In this document: positions 10,346-25,314 of the stretch, in pieces
Layout of the letters: each line of letters starts with the position of its first letter
How positions within the stretch are numbered: the first letter of the stretch is position 1
Assembly: GCA_013397115.1 (NCBI GenBank)
Contig: VWZW01006255.1
Span: 2,213,270-2,277,269, forward strand
Reading direction: 5' to 3'
Source: Edolisoma coerulescens
Lineage: Eukaryota > Chordata > Aves > Passeriformes > Campephagidae
DNA length: 64,000 bases
The notes under the pieces: model-generated
What the model saw: only the letters and a program-made list of their open reading frames with translations
Databases searched by the model: none
Told to the model about the DNA's origin: nothing
Made by a program: the position numbers and the translations under genes

Positions 10346-13300
10346 AAGCAGACTTGTTTCTTGAAGTAAAATGTGTGATTTTTGCTTGTCACTTGAAAGT
10401 AATCTTTACAGAACAACAATATTGCCAAGTTGAAGTTTGATTATACTCTTAAAAAGAAATAAAAAGAAACAAACAAAAAAGAGTGGTAATCTTTGTTCAA
10501 ATCTCAACAAAATACTTGTCTCACAAAAATACATAAACATCTAAAGCAGTCCCTTTAGATAAACAGCAGCACCCATTCACTCCAACTGTATATTTTATTG
10601 TTAACCATTTTTATCCATCTTCACCAATTTTCCAATTACATTCTGGACTCAGACTAAGATGATCCAAATAGCCCCCACACCAACATCAAATACAGGAACT
10701 ACTGTTCCTACTAAACAGTTCCCTTTTTGTAAATCTAAACTAGAATAAGGGTTTCAGGGCAATTTCACCCTGAGAGATCATAAACTGTTAATCAGCTATT
10801 ATCACCATCCTCTTGCATTTTTCATAACTATTTGCCAGAACTCAAATGTTTAACCTCTGTTAGAGCATAACCAAATCAAAAGCCCTCAGACAGAGAGAGT
10901 GTGTGGTTGACGGAATTCCATTGTCCAAGCCATGCAGAATGGACCTGGGGTTGTTGTTTAGTGCTTTCTATCATTTCCAGAGATATCTGTACATGTGAGT
11001 AATGATTAAATACTACTCTCACTGTTGCACCAAACTACTGAGACCAGCATTTTCTGGAATCTAGAACTATTCAAGTCCAGTGACCACTTCCTATTTAAAA
11101 TTACACTTTCAGTAAAGTGTGCTTTAGTGATATACCGTAAGCTATATCCTATTCACATAACGCAAGTTTGTTACACTCTGCATAATTAATCTTCTTGTTT
11201 ATTTATGCTGTGTTACAGTTAAATATTAAAAATTCCTTGTGTCTATGCTCTATCTTTGGTACTGTTTTTACTCAATTAGCCCAACTTGGAAATGAATGAT
11301 AATGTCTTATAAAGGTAGTATTACACTATTGTCTATCAAAAACTCATGCTAATTGTCTCAGATCTAAATCCCTCTTAACTACATTCCTCAAAGACCACAT
11401 TAGACACTCATGATCTCCACACCCATACTGGTCAATTCTAATATTCAGGTAAATAATCCTATTAGCCCTTACAAAATACTAAAGGAACATCGGTCTTCTT
11501 CCAGAATGCCAAAACTTTACTGCCCAGGAGCTCTGAGGGAAAGAAACAAACACCAAAAAACACTGAGTTCCAGAGGATTCCTTTGGTGATTCTCTAATTC
11601 CTTTGGATATTTGCAATCTGCATCGGCTAACAGGAAAGAACTTAACTTTATCAGCCACAATTCAGCCTCATGAATAAGTAATTCACCTGGTTTGACTGAA
11701 CTTTGTAACTGCCATGTGCTAAGAATATGTCATTACATGCCACGTTCTTCCCCCTCTTCAGATGAGAAATGTTTATATTCTTATAAACCATCTTCTATGC
11801 TACTATCAAAAATTTTATCATGTTTGACTACAAAATCATAATTAGGATTTCATCTGCTCACAGTATACTTAGAGCCTACATTGTACAGTCTAACTCTGGT
11901 CATCCTGGATTCTTCATAATGCCATCTTGCTTATTTGATCACTGTGGAGAATTGATAGAGAAATGAGAAACCGATCAAATTTTTTATGAACTATCAGATG
12001 TGCACTTTCAATATGTATTAAAAAACAAAATGTGTGTTTTAGGTAGAGGTGAGGGTGTACAAAGCAGGAATTTCCAGTATGGCATCTAGAACAAGATAAA
12101 CTGAGGACCGTTTTTGCTTGACAAGACAGTAACCAGACCACTGCTGAATGCAAGTATTAAGCTCAGTGGTCCTAAAAATATTGACAAAGCCTCCAGAAAA
12201 GACTAAATAATGTTAAAATGTATCATAAGAACAGATATTAAATGGAGGTTCATCTTCTAGTAATGAGAATATCAAAGACTGAAATCAACTCTGTTTTCTC
12301 AACACAAAACTCACAAGTGGACTTTTTAACAAGTCTTTTCTTTTAGAGAAATAAAAAGCAGATGCCAAAAGTAACTCCTTTTTCAATGCACAATCACAGA
12401 TCTGTGAAGGATCTTTGGCCACAAGACCATTTGTATTAGATTAATCATTCTGGGCTCAGAACTCAGTCACCCCAAAGGCTGCATGTCTGCACAGTCACAT
12501 GCAAAATTCAGCTAAATCTGTGAAAATGGAAAATATCCAAGACTGGCACCAGAAAATCCTCTGCCACGATCTGCCTTCCAAACAGGAACCAGACTTGGAT
12601 GCATTTAGGAAGGAAACTGCACTCTGAAATAATTAAGCCTACCCCTCCCTCTCACAGCAGGTTGAAGACAGTATGCAGAGAATACAGAAAACCATATTTC
12701 ACATCAGCATTGCAGAAAAATACTGCAGCTTCCCAACCATCTCCATTTGCAGGCATTCAGGCTCAAAGCACAAAACAACCCTCCCACACCGACCCCTCCC
12801 ACCAAGTTCTGCGGTGCTCACAGGCTATTCTGCTCGTGCCTGAAATGGCACTTTCTGACTCTGTTGTGGAACAAGGAGCAGCTGATGCCAACACAGGTAG
12901 GATGAACATTGCAGCATCTCTCCTGATTTATAGGCACAGCCTGTGGAGCTGAAAGGCACCTATTGTTTAGCATACGGTGTATTTAACTATACCACACAAC
13001 TCTGTATAAATCCGAAACTAGAAAGACTGCAAAAAGGGGGAGAGGCAATACAAGACAGAGCAACCTGATTAGCTCTAGACCTTTTTCTACCACAGCTTTA
13101 ATGGGTTCCCTAGCAACCTGCCCAGGCTCAAAGTAGGACAGGTATCTGGAAAGAGCAAGGGGATGATGCATCCAGAAGGCAGAGGAACAACAGAAATACT
13201 ACAGAGAGAGAGATAACATTTCTCTTCACAATCAGCTTCATTCAAGAGAGACGAGATTTCTCAAATACCTGTCCCTATGATGAGGGTACACGAGTGAACA

Positions 13301-16300
13301 TTAAAAAATTTTACAAATTCTTTCTGTTCACAAGCTCTTATCCTCTCTTCATCAGTCTATTTAACTCATCCTCATGTGCATAGTTTTTTAAATCCCAGAA
13401 CTATTTATACCATTAAAATCTGCATTGTATTCCAATAGTGTTAAAAATGATCCAATTTTGCAGCACTGAAGAGTGAAATCATAATTTCTTACATTTTTCA
13501 AAAAGTTGTGTAAAGCACTCAAAATTACCATCTCAACCATTTTTGTGGCAATTCACATCCAGGACAAACAGCTGCTATTTATGAGACAATGAAAGCAATA
13601 CTGCAAGCAGAGAGGACCCCACATTATTTGACTTGAAGAAATCACTAAGGCCAATATTCATTCCCTCACAAAATATAATACATTACCTCACAGGGGGTAG
13701 AGTAAGGTCTCTATTCTACCCTGTTAGTGCAAGTACATCTGGTACATCAAAGTGGCAAAACCTAAAGTTTAATGCAAAAACTTCAGCACTGATATTAAAA
13801 ATCAAACTAAAATAATAAGAAGGCCTGTGGCAGACCCCCTGCACATGTACAGGAGGACTGTAAAGCATAAATAAGCTCCTATCTTCAAGCCAGAAAAAAT
13901 ATTTACCTTTTCAGATGCACCAAATCACTAGCTTGAAAGCTCACTGTACAGGGCCATACCCAATATTACAGCTTTTTTTTTTTTTTGAGTGAGCACCCAT
14001 CCCTTTATCACTTCATTTCACATTAACACCCACTGCACCCTGAGCAGGGCCACCACTGCTCTAATACCTAGGGACAACCAGCAGGGAAATGAGCCCTGTA
14101 CAAAACATTCAGCTACTTCAGAAGGAAAACACTGGCACCAAACCAGCAGAAATATTTATCTGGACTAAGATACTCTCACTAAGTACATTTATTGCAAGAA
14201 CAGGGGTTGATTTCAGAAGACTTAGTTTTGTCTGAACACAATGACATCCCCCCACCCCACAAAGAATGGTTTTTTAATGAGCTCATCTGTGGCAGCAAGA
14301 GCCAAGAGAAGGGGCTTGGGCGAGAGCAGATGGTCAGTCAGTGCCAGCCTCCAGCAGGGCACTGACCAGAGCTGTTCTGTGCCATGTCACTGCCCTGAGC
14401 TGGTTTAGTTCAGCCATCCCAGCTGACAGCAAGAGGTGGCCAAAGGAGGTCATTGCTTTGCTCATGTAGATGCCTGGGAATAACAAGCATTTATGTAATG
14501 TTCCAAATGATGCTACCTGCAAACCTTTCAATTGCTGTAATTTGCATGTTGCCTGCAGACTTAATGCATTGCTTGGACTCTCAGTGGAGCTCCCAGTGCC
14601 TTGGACAGCAACCCAGAGAAAGCCATGGCGCAACTGCAATGAAATAACAAAAAGGGCCCTGCTTTTACTAAAAAACAGATGTTCTGAGAAACATCAGCAG
14701 CTTACTCTAAATATTTATGTTCTGAAATCATGAAGTGTTTGGTAAGGAAGAAAATTATCCTTCCAGACACATCCCTTTCTCTAGGTTCCTACTGGAATTC
14801 ATTTGCAGTCCCTGCTCTAATTTATCACTGCAGGAGCACAGAGCAGTGCATGGTATCCAGCAATTACAAATTCCCAACACCCCTGACAGATACAAGGGAT
14901 CTGGCCCACAGCTTAAGAGAGCATCATCAGCTGCTTCTCCTCAGACTTCGAAACACTTTCTAGCTGACTCATTTCTTTCAGGCCATAAAAACACTAGGCT
15001 ACCTAGCCCTGCAACACAGATCATAAATATAAAGGGGAAAAGTAGAGTGAGAGATAATTCCTGCATTGCTCTTTTCTTCACAGCAGCACCAAGCCAGGTG
15101 TCCAAGTCCATGGCTCACTAATAGTAAAGCAATGCAATAACCAGTCAGAAACTCAGGATAAGCTTTACTGACCATGATAGAATATCAGTGTCATAAAAAG
15201 GAAAAAACTTGTGTTTAGTAGAACTCCACCAAGACCCCTCATTCTTATAAAAAAGGGTAAAAGAATTTCCTATGTGAATCTACTAAACCCATGTGTGCAC
15301 CCAAGTCATACCAAAAAACATTACACCAAAAAAAATTTACATTCAGGTGAAGATCAATAAGTGCATGGGCATGGCTAATGACTAAATAAATACTGCTGGA
15401 AAGCTTGGAAGGAAATTTGGACCACGGCTCAGAATTCCTGGTTTATTGATTATGTATCTGTAAGACTGTGATATGCATCTCACTGGCAGAGGCAAGCTTC
15501 TACAAAAACTAATTACCCAAATGTTTTTTAGACACAGAAAATACAGTCCTTTTAATGAACCCAGATCACAGCCATTTAAAAACACCTAGAAATCATTCTG
15601 GGGAACTGGTTTGAGTGCAAATTCAGTTTAGAAAGTGTGGCATTTCAACCAGCTTACTTACAATTAATGAATACAACTATATATAGCCACAGAAAGCCAA
15701 CTCCTAATACTAAAAAAGAAGTATGATAGTTATCAGTGAATTAGGCAGATTAGATATATTTTACTAGGAATACAAGTTTTGATAGTAATTCTACCTCTAG
15801 ACTTTTAAAAGGTATTTTTTCAGTTCCTCAGTAAAGAGGGCCCTAGTTCACTACAAGTCACTCAGCAAGGGCTACACACAAGAATTAATTTAGCCCAACT
15901 ACTCATGTTAAGCTCTACAACCAGGGATCAAGAAATTTGCATTTATATTCGCCAATTTTATGTCTGACTTCAGGGAGAAGAACATTTCATTCTGGGGCAA
16001 AGGACAAGGTTCCTTCCCCTAGAACTCTAAATTTGCTTTTAAAGTATCATAGTTTTTCCAATGCTGTGAAGAAGAAAGCGTCAACTAAATTATTAATTAG
16101 GTTAAAACTGTTTCTTGCCATCTCAAGCCCAATGAAGAGATTTTCTACAAATCCTTGTGGAGACTTAGTAGTGAAAAGAGCACAGAGCTCTCTGACACAG
16201 CAGAAGTTTTCAAAATGGAATTAAAAAATCCTATTTGGAAAAGGAAATACAACTAAATAAAATTATTAAAGTCAGATGCACATAGAAACTTTCTCCTTCA

Positions 16301-19300
16301 ACGGTTCAACTTGTACTAGCAATCTGAGGGTAAACTGCAGTTGTAATTAATATTTTGTAAGGTACTCAATGATGTAGCCAAATACTAGCTGCCAGACTCT
16401 TGGAAAACATTATTTTTCTGCCAAGCTTTCTTTTTGTTTTACAAAGCTATGAATAAATATTGTAGAATGTTATATAGAATGGCTGTTTGATAATACCTCT
16501 TTTCTTGGTGGACCTAACTTTCATCTGACTTATTTAACATATAGCTAGCACGTAAGACAAAAAATGCAATTTTGAACAGAAAAATCAGATGGTGGTTGAA
16601 TAATTACTCTCACTTTCTCTGTTGAACTTTGTTGTATAAACTTTGGAGTGGATTTGGCACATTTTTAGATTCATGCAGAGCAGTCTGCAGTACTGCATAC
16701 AAAGCAGAGCAAGGAAACCCAGACCCATGTGGAGTGCAAACTCTCAAAAAAGGTTTGACCCATCAGCTGCCTTACGTAGTAGTTTATTTGGGGCTCAACC
16801 AGCTGTTTTCAGCTGCCTCTTAACCAGAACTGAGCTATTGTCAGACATTGTAAAGGAGCAAACCAACTCTGTTTTAGTCTATTAAAAACTCTAAAGGAAC
16901 AATGCAGCCAAAGAATTCAAAATAAAGGAATTAGGAAGTTAAAATCTGTATTTTACAAAAAAACCATACACTTTAGAGGAGAAGCCTTGTCTTCATGCAA
17001 GTAGAAAACATGACAACTTAATTTCATTTATAATTGAATAACTGAAGAAATTAGTCCATGCCCTCTTGCATCCATATCAAGTGGGTAGATCCATATTCTA
17101 ACGGAGGCATTTACAGCACAGAAACCTCAGAGACCATTAAAACCATAAGAGGGAAGTTACTCTGTCTTCTCACACATACAATGTATCAATAACCATGCAC
17201 AGCCGTTATTAATGACCATCTTTTATAGCACGATAATATTTTCTGCTAGAATTCCTAAAAATCACACTATAATTCCAACCAAAACAACTATTTTTTTTCA
17301 GGAAGTCCTAATTGTTTATTTTATTATTAATAAAAATAAAACACAAGCCCTAATAATATTGGTCCAATGATTCCGGGCAACTGGTAGAACATATAAGCTC
17401 GTGTACTTGCATAAATAGATGGAATATTTTTAAGCATATTCAAAAACACACCATGAGAATGCATTAATAGAACATCTCCCAGCCTAGCACTAAAAGAGTG
17501 CTAATTAATAGAGTTTTCCTGAGATGTTGCACTGTCCAACTCACCATACACACACCCAGGTTCTGGACTGCAGCAATCACCATCTCTCTGATACTGAGAG
17601 ACACAACACACGGACACTCTCATGCTTTAAAAACTTTCTGCTTCACTGAGAGAAGGAACAAAACTAGGTGATAAAGAGTTTTGCTAGAGCTGCCATACAT
17701 TAGAACAACTTCCTGCCCTGCTCTTTATAAAGTCTTTTATATCAATTTTTAAAAGTTTAAATTGGGCAAAAAAAAATTTCAATTTCTGCACTGTACATCT
17801 AATTTTAACTGTGAAAATGCCTTAAAAATTGGGACCAAACAGGTATCAAGGCCTAATGTGACTTTCATAAAGATTTATTTTAATTGCTTACCTCTAATAA
17901 TTTATTTCTACCTATAAGCTACCTAAGTAAATTTTAAGATTAACAAATGAATACCTGTTTAGAATAATCTCCTACAAAAAGCTTGCTGAAGAGGTAAAAT
18001 TTTGGGATATCCAAGGAAATACAGACCTCTTCTTGTTCTTCTGCTATGTTCAGAGAAAGAACATGCCTAAAATTGTGCTATTTCTAAGTAAAGAACAACT
18101 GCACAACTTTGCTTTTATTTCTGCAACAACCCAGAACCACCAAACATTTTCAGCTACTGGCTTGTGTCTGAATAAGTAATATCTATTCAAAGGGATCAAG
18201 CTTTTTTCCTCTTAGAGGGTCTCAGAACATGTACTGTTCAGGCTATAAACTTATACATGCTTATACTGATGAAATAAGATATTTGCTGAACATCAACCAG
18301 ACACTGGTCTTGGGTATCTAACAACCAAACAGGAGAACACACATTGTACTGGCAAAGAGAAATGCATAAATAAGTATTTGCCAAGCATGTCACATCCTTT
18401 GATACCATATGGTCTATGACAGTAGAGCAGGCATGGCACAGTAATAAATTTGATTACCTAAATTCCATTAATACTTAGAGAAAGCTGAGAATCTACCACT
18501 CAGAAAAGTGCTAGGTTTGTTCTGCCACTGAAGTGTTGGGACTTCCCACTCCCCCCATCCCTTCAGTCTAGGAACAAACACACAGGATTAGTCTTTGAAA
18601 CAGATTGTACTGGCATCCTTACAATTCATAAATGTTTGCCAAATTACATGTATGCAGAGATATCTTAATAATAAATGCAGCAGCTGTTTGCTTAGGATGT
18701 AATAGAGAAACAGTAAGAAATTATCTGTTATCATTGTGTTACAAAATTAGAGTCAAGACAAAAATAATAAAGCCATTGCTTATGACACAGCTTAAAAACA
18801 AAATAATGTCTTTCAGAACTTTAGATTAAGTCTGGAGAGGCAGAAACCCACAGAGGCAGTGTCCTTAAATAATCAAAGCAGCAAACGAAAGCCAGCTTTT
18901 GAAGATGTGTTTCTAAATTTTTATTTTTTTTTTTACATTCAGGTCATCAGAGTCCCAATGGACACAAATATCAGGGACAACAAAACCCATTGTTGTGATC
19001 CTAAATGCACTCGTCGTCTCTCAGCTGGCACGTTCAGTGCAGCCAGCTCTCAAAAAAGTGTGTAGTGCATAGGTCTACAAACAGGTTGAAAGACACAATT
19101 CGTTTGTAACAGAAACTGTATTTCAAATTTTGTTTCATTTTCCTTTTCTCGGTTCACAGAAATAAATGACAGCAACCAGCAAAGGCAGAGTAAGCTATGC
19201 TTCCAAACCTGCAACTCCTTTCATATACTGGATAAAAACTGGCTACAATTTCCACTGAGTTTGTTTTTTTCAGGTATCTCACAGAAAGAGAGAGCCCAAG

Positions 19301-22300
19301 TTATTGTTAAAGTGACATTGTCAAGAATGACAGACCTGAATTAGACTTGCCTGACATGATCTGAACTATTGATTCATGCACATACACCACATTTTAGCAA
19401 TGAAATACACAGCTCCAGCTCTTTGAAGTGTTTCAGAAAACAACATTCTCCACAATCTCAATACCATCCTGCCTGTTTGGAAGACAAAAGTTCTGCACAA
19501 ATGCCAATAAATATTTCAGACACGCAATCGTGATGAGAAAGTGTCACCTCATCAGGTTTGTCCATCTCACATAACAGCAGTCTGGAGCTTATAGAACTCC
19601 CAGCCCAGAGAAAGTATTGCTATCTCAAACTGAATTCAATTCCAAGCATTGAACAGTATTTTACCTTTCCTTTGTTGCAAATCTGGGAGGGAATTTAGCG
19701 TGCATGTGTGCAGAGGCCACTTGGCTGGGTGAGTGTAACTATGTAGCTTTTAAATAGAGAGGCATGAGAACAGTGTAACAGATTCCTCCGGGGATTTCCT
19801 CTCTTCCATTTCTTTACATAAAAGGCACATTTTAAATGCAGTCTAAAAACAATGGCATTTTCCTCCTATACAAAGATGCCTGCATTAGAGAGAAATCCAC
19901 TTACAGCCACACTAATGGCAGCCAGCATTTCTGTTGATTCAGAAATTCCAAGAGAAATATTTTTTTTTTTCTACATAAAAGTTGCAAAAGGAAGTTCCAA
20001 GCAGCTGTGTAACAGTGAAATGGCACTCAGGCAGCTGCTAAGGTTTAAACTCACTTTGAAGTCACACAGGTCATATGGAAACACAATTTGGAGTAGAATT
20101 TTAATAACCTATCTCTAGGTAGAGACAATGCCATGCAGGCTTCCCCAGGATTCCCTGAATTATGTTCAGTGTAAGAAAAACAGTATATTCAGAAGGCCCC
20201 TAAAAACCACCAGCCTTGAAACAGAAGATAACACCCATTTTATACACATTCCTCCAAAAGGGGGAACAGCCTAACACAGAGTGACATATGTTGCATGTCA
20301 AATTCACGGCATGAGATGACAATTTCATTTACATAAAGCCACAATGACAAGGTTTTAATTAGCACTAATGATTGTTTGACTCTCAGACAAAAAATCCAAA
20401 ATATGGTAGAAAGTGAGGAAACACAAGTAGGGAAAATGTAATATACACTGCAATATATTCTTTGTTCATTTGACAGGTATAGTTCAGTTTTTGCCATATT
20501 CCATAGCATGACATGAAGTGTCCTGCAGTACATTTTTTTAAAGCATAATCAAGTTCAAATACCATCACTGCAATAATCTGTAATCCGTAAGAGCCTCTAG
20601 TCAATTCCCACTGGAAGCATTTGAAACGACTACATTTTGTTTGCACAACACTAAATAAAATACTACACGATGGATTTAGGACTCTATTTCCCTTGCCCCA
20701 AAGCAGCTCACGTTCGTGGCATTTCAATAGATAATTTCAAAGTCATCGCTTTGAGTTGCTAAAAACAGTCAAGACTCAGGCCTGAAGAGAGTGGGGAGAC
20801 AGCAGGATGGGATCCCTATAGGCTGGGAGGGTCTCCTCTTCCTACCACCCAACCTCACTGCTCTTGCCCAGGAGTCAAATCTTCGGTCAAGACAAATCAA
20901 TTCATTAAACAGCAATTTTCTCACCAGACAGCTTTGCCAGTCTAGTCTTAGTGAGGTCTGAGCACACAGGCAAAAGAGGAACACTACAAACTTGGAATTT
21001 GGTCTGCTCAGTCTTCCAAGACTGAAATAAAAAATAAAGCCTGGACTTTAAAGTACTACGTGCATTGTCAATGAAGGCATCCAAACTTTGCAGTGGATGT
21101 GAAAAGCTTTTCATAAGATTGGTGAAGGGTTTGCATACAAGAAATGCATGCATAAATTGTCACTTTAAGGGTTTGGTTTTACAAGGACTTGGGCTACCCT
21201 AAAATACAATGGCCTCCCGGGATCACTACCTACAATTGCCTTGCAGAATGACTGCAGGTCCTCAGGGTTTCAAGCTGTTATGTATTAAATTCACAAACAA
21301 GAGAAAGGGTTTACAAATACAACCAGGGCTAATTTGCTTTACCCATCTTCCTTCCATTTTTTAAGCCTGTAAAGACACTAATTCCCATCAGTCACATCTT
21401 CCTTTGTCCTCAGAAAGTAGGAATAAATCCACTGAGAAAGACAGACACTAGGCTTTGATTATCTTAACCCAAGAGAGGTTTTACAGCATTATAACAATGA
21501 TGACTTGCATTCTGTTCCTTTTGAAATTAGTGAAATCACAATCATAAAACTTTTGTCACTGGCAAACCTACCAGATGCCAATACATCACTTTATGTTTAA
21601 GAGAGTTTGAGAAGCATGTATTTCATCAGGTCTTTTTTCCTCCTTCCTTACAGAAAGAAAATAAAATTATAAAAAAATCACCCAACCAACGAAATTAAAA
21701 AAAAACCACACACATCTCAACCTGGGACATGTTTAATAAAATGAAAGATAAAAAGTGCAACATGGCCTGATCCATTTAGTAGAATACTTGAGGAATGAGG
21801 TGGTGGAGAGAGAGCAGAGTTCAGGTATAGAGAACTAAACTAGAGCCAAGAGATTCAGCTTTTTAAGATCCAGGATTACATGGGGCCTTCTTGGGACCAG
21901 ATGCAATCCACCAAGCACTTAAACACTGATTATAAACTTCATTAGTCAGAGTCAGGCTGTCTTTGCACTTTTCTGTGTACATACTTGCTTGGCTATGCAT
22001 AATTTTAAGTAAATTATTCCCTGTTCCATCATAACCATCTTTCTTTAATACACACTTGAATACAAAACCACAGAGCTCGAAGACACTATTCAGATATTTC
22101 TTCCCCTGATCAACTAATGGTTGGAGCTGAAAAGCAACTGGAAAATCTTAGTTTGCCAGCCCAGAAGAGAAACTCAAATCTTGTAACCATTTTCACCGTG
22201 TTATTTAGAACATGTTAACCACAGTAAGTGCACACCATACTAAAGACATTAAAACAATTAAAATTCCTCTTGCATTTCAAGACAAAAGTGCATTTCCAAA

Positions 22301-22689
22301 CTCCTAGAATAGGTCACCTTGATTCTTTAGGTAAACAGCATACAAGTGCAAAATGTCCCAGAAAACATATTAAAAAGATCACTTAATTATTTTCTGCAAG
22401 TGCCAAAAATAAGTTAAACTGTATACAAAAAAAAAAAAGATAGAAACTTATTTCTTAAGTATTATTGAACATAAGTTTCAAAATTACTTCAAACCAAGCT
22501 AACTCATTCTCTTGCAGCTTAGCAAAAAATTTCTCTGGCCACAAGGAAGATGTAGGCCAAAACTATCCAATCTTGGATTTGACAATGACCAACTCAAATT
22601 AAGTACCATAAGGCAAGCTGACACACTGAAATATAGTTTCAGAATCAGTCTCTGTTTGCCATCTTAGCCCACCTTCTGCTGTGTTTTCC
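10346..22689. other. Long single-copy region, no gene seen
   Basis: About 12 kb with no recognisable CR1, LTR or gene. Minor items: a T14 run near 13973-13986 (reads as oligo-A on the minus strand, but no retroposed body precedes it), a mildly GC-richer patch at 14300-14660 with overlapping chance frames, and a pyrimidine-AG acceptor-like site near 18942 without a convincing exon. The sequence otherwise looks like ordinary bird intron or intergenic DNA. Confidence 0.5.
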
Positions 22690-22925
22690 TTGTGCCCAGT
22701 CCTCAGCCTTGGGAGATTTTTGCAAAGCAAGACTGATCACAGGCGATGTCCTTTGCCAGGGTGACCTGGATCCTCCCAGTCTGTGCCTGCACAGCACAAT
22801 CCATGCTCACCCTTCAAGGAGACGCTGCTTTCCTGGAGCTCCAGGGCCAGAGGCTGTCCTGGGACTGCCCAAGCAGCCTCACAGCACAGTGACCCTCCTT
22901 TTTGTTATAGGTAACAGCTGTGCTG
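22690..22925. other. GC-richer patch, unknown
   Basis: GC content is raised relative to both flanks (for example CTTTCCTGGAGCTCCAGGGC). A 101-codon + strand frame at 22709-23014 spans it but shows no domain, has no ATG start at that coordinate and runs into AT-rich flank. I see neither a repeat signature nor a splice-site pair. Confidence 0.25.
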
Positions 22926-25240
22926 GTGAACTTAAGCATCAACTGATTGCATTAACTCAGCAATTAGTTGTAATTAGAAAGATCAGCTGTCAGGCAGTAA
23001 GGCCAACTCAATAGCAATACAAGAAAATATTGTACCTGAATATGGAATACTCAGACTGAGAAACAAGTCAATGAGTTTAAAATGTTTAAAAAGCATTTAT
23101 CTCAAGCTGAAAACTTGTCTGAAGTTTATAGTGAGAAAATTACTCTCAAACACCCCTTTTTAATTTCCTATTCCTGTTCCCCAAAGTTAGGCTTGAACAT
23201 GATTTGATTTTTGCAGAATTCTGTTTTGAATCAAACATTGGATGAAGAACCCAAGTGGTCATTGAAGTAATAAACTGGTTTGAAATTAATTCATAAGATC
23301 ACCCGCAATTTCTATGAGGGAGAAGCACGAAAGCAGTTTGGTAAGAAAGGGAACATAAGAAAAATGACTTTGGATAGAATCAATTTCTATAGCAGAAAGT
23401 TATAGGTAAGTAGATTAATGCAGCTCTAGTGCAGCTTTGAAATGAGAAGAAAAATATCTGTTGCTTGCAAGAAGTTCAAGGACATGAGGTAAGCCACAGA
23501 AATTTGTTGTTGAAAGCAAGTATTTTATTCCTGCACCTGCAGTATTGTCTTGCCAGATACACAGCCTTGGCCAGCCAGATGTCTTGCCTATTGTGCCAAT
23601 TTGGTAACCTAGCTATGGTATCAGAGATCCACTTAAAAGACAAAGGGAAATGCTGCATTTTCCAGGGGAAAAAGAACTGGTTTTGCTAATAAAAACAGCA
23701 GCATTGAAGTAACCAGTACTAGCTTTTTTAAAAAATATAGCAGAAATAGACAAAAAGCAACTACAAAGTTGGGGTTATGTATTCCCAGTGTAGAAGAAAG
23801 TTCTGAGAAAGCTGCTTCAGGAATATGTCACAAGGTTGAATTCTATTTGGGGCTAGAGCCCAGGTTACACATCAGAAAAGAGTCAGCAACTGGGTATATA
23901 AGTCAGCTTGTAACAAACAGGTTGTCCCCATACTCTGGTGACAATCCACATCAATCACGAACCACAAATCTGACCCCCAGACTGAACTTGTGTACAAATG
24001 TAATTCATCATTCCTCGCTTGAGCCCAAATCAGATATGGTTTACTCTTGTGGTCAAAGACTGGGTAGAAAACTGTATGTTAATAAAAAGAATTGCTTTCA
24101 TTACTTACCCATCAGAACCACTCAGCTTAGCAGGCTAAAGTCCAAATGAGCTGGCTTGCACCAAAGATAACTGCTATAAAGCAGAAACACAGGAGTAAAG
24201 GCAAATACTCTTCACCTTAACAAAATCCTTGGGTGGAAAACTATAGCCATTGCTGCAGTTCTATGGAACAAAATGTTGGGAGAGGATTTCAGTCCTGGTA
24301 AAAACTTGTCATGTTGATGGTGAACAGAAATGTAGAAAAGCACTGAAGTTCCAGAAAGAAGAGCACACCTCACCCTGTGGAGCCTAAAACACTTTTCCAC
24401 CCATACAAAAAAATCTCTAAGCCAAGAGTTTCACGTAATGCCAAAAAAAATCTTCTGGGTTTATAGAAAGCTTTCTTTACAATAGTTGTCATCTTTACCC
24501 TTTCCTAACTGACATTCAGAACAGCTCTTACTCATGTTGCCTTTTCACTGTTTACAGTCCCTCTTTAAACAAGGAAATCATCAGTTTTCAAACAGTAGTA
24601 GCAGTAGGAACACAAATGGCTTGTATCAAGCAACCGTCAATTTGATGATTGTCAAGAAATAGCAAGTTTTCACTGACTGATCATTTCAAAATAAAAGTTT
24701 CATAATTACTTAGGGACAATTCTGTAAGCTCAGATTACACAGCACTTCCAAAATCATGTCAAAAGGCTTTCCCAAAATGAGGATAAAGAAGCAGTTTACA
24801 TTGTAAACATGTTTAATTTACAAATTGGAAATATGACCACTAATCTGGTCTCTCAGGTTCAAGGTGTTTAATCAATGCCATCCTTACAAGCTCTCCTCCC
24901 AGCAGACCAGTTGGTTTTGATACAGACCTTAATGAATAACTGAAATGTCAATAACTGTAGGCACTAATTGGTCAGTTAGGACCATGCATTTTCACAGTTC
25001 TCATGCAGTTATCAGTTTCTGCTATTTCTTGTGTGAGTTCCTATTCCAAATATTATGCATTTGCTTTGCTGACATTAAAAAATGAGGTTTCTTTTCTGAA
25101 TTCTCAGCATTTCATTCATGAACCCTTTTTATGCAGTGATTCCACACCTGACAACAGGCCCTAAAGCAATCATACACCCTAAACAATTACAACAACTCAT
25201 AAAAATAAGCAGTGCATAAAATGTAACAGAAGAACATTAC
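22926..25240. other. Single-copy DNA, no gene seen
   Basis: AT-rich with no recognised repeats. The 126-codon frame at 23769-24149 (+) is long for this background but has no recognisable motif, signal peptide or membrane segment, so it is left uncalled. The 24930-25075 portion carries ATTATGCATTTGC and GTCAATAACTG words and could be regulatory. Confidence 0.5.
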
Positions 25241-25314
25241 CTTACAATACTTGACACCCTCAGGGGATCCATTTTCCTTCACAAACACATAGTTCCCTTT
25301 GACATTAATGGGAG
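25241..25314 (-). CDS. Candidate internal coding exon, unknown gene
   Basis: Seen in sequence: on the minus strand a long pyrimidine tract (TTGTTTTTTTTCTTATTC then ATGTAG) ends just above 25314. It is followed by 74 bp of open frame and a GT donor (AAG|GTAATG) below 25241; a slightly earlier donor, ATT|GTAAGG, is also possible. The exon would enter after one base of a codon and exit in phase 0, encoding PINVKGNYVFVKENGSPEGV followed by KYCK. The peptide looks protein-like, with alternating hydrophobic residues and a Gly-Ser-Pro turn, but I do not recognise the family. Its exit phase fits the candidate terminal exon at 7526-7660. The frame stays open into both flanks, so chance is a real alternative. 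Confidence 0.2.

Noticed and set aside
13973..13986. T14 run as a possible retroposed poly-A tail (minus strand)
   Set aside because: No CR1-, SINE- or mRNA-like body precedes it and no target-site duplication is visible.
18900..19065. Pyrimidine tract and AG near 18942 as an exon acceptor
   Set aside because: No convincing donor follows and the peptide is unrecognised; the tract is mostly a simple T run.
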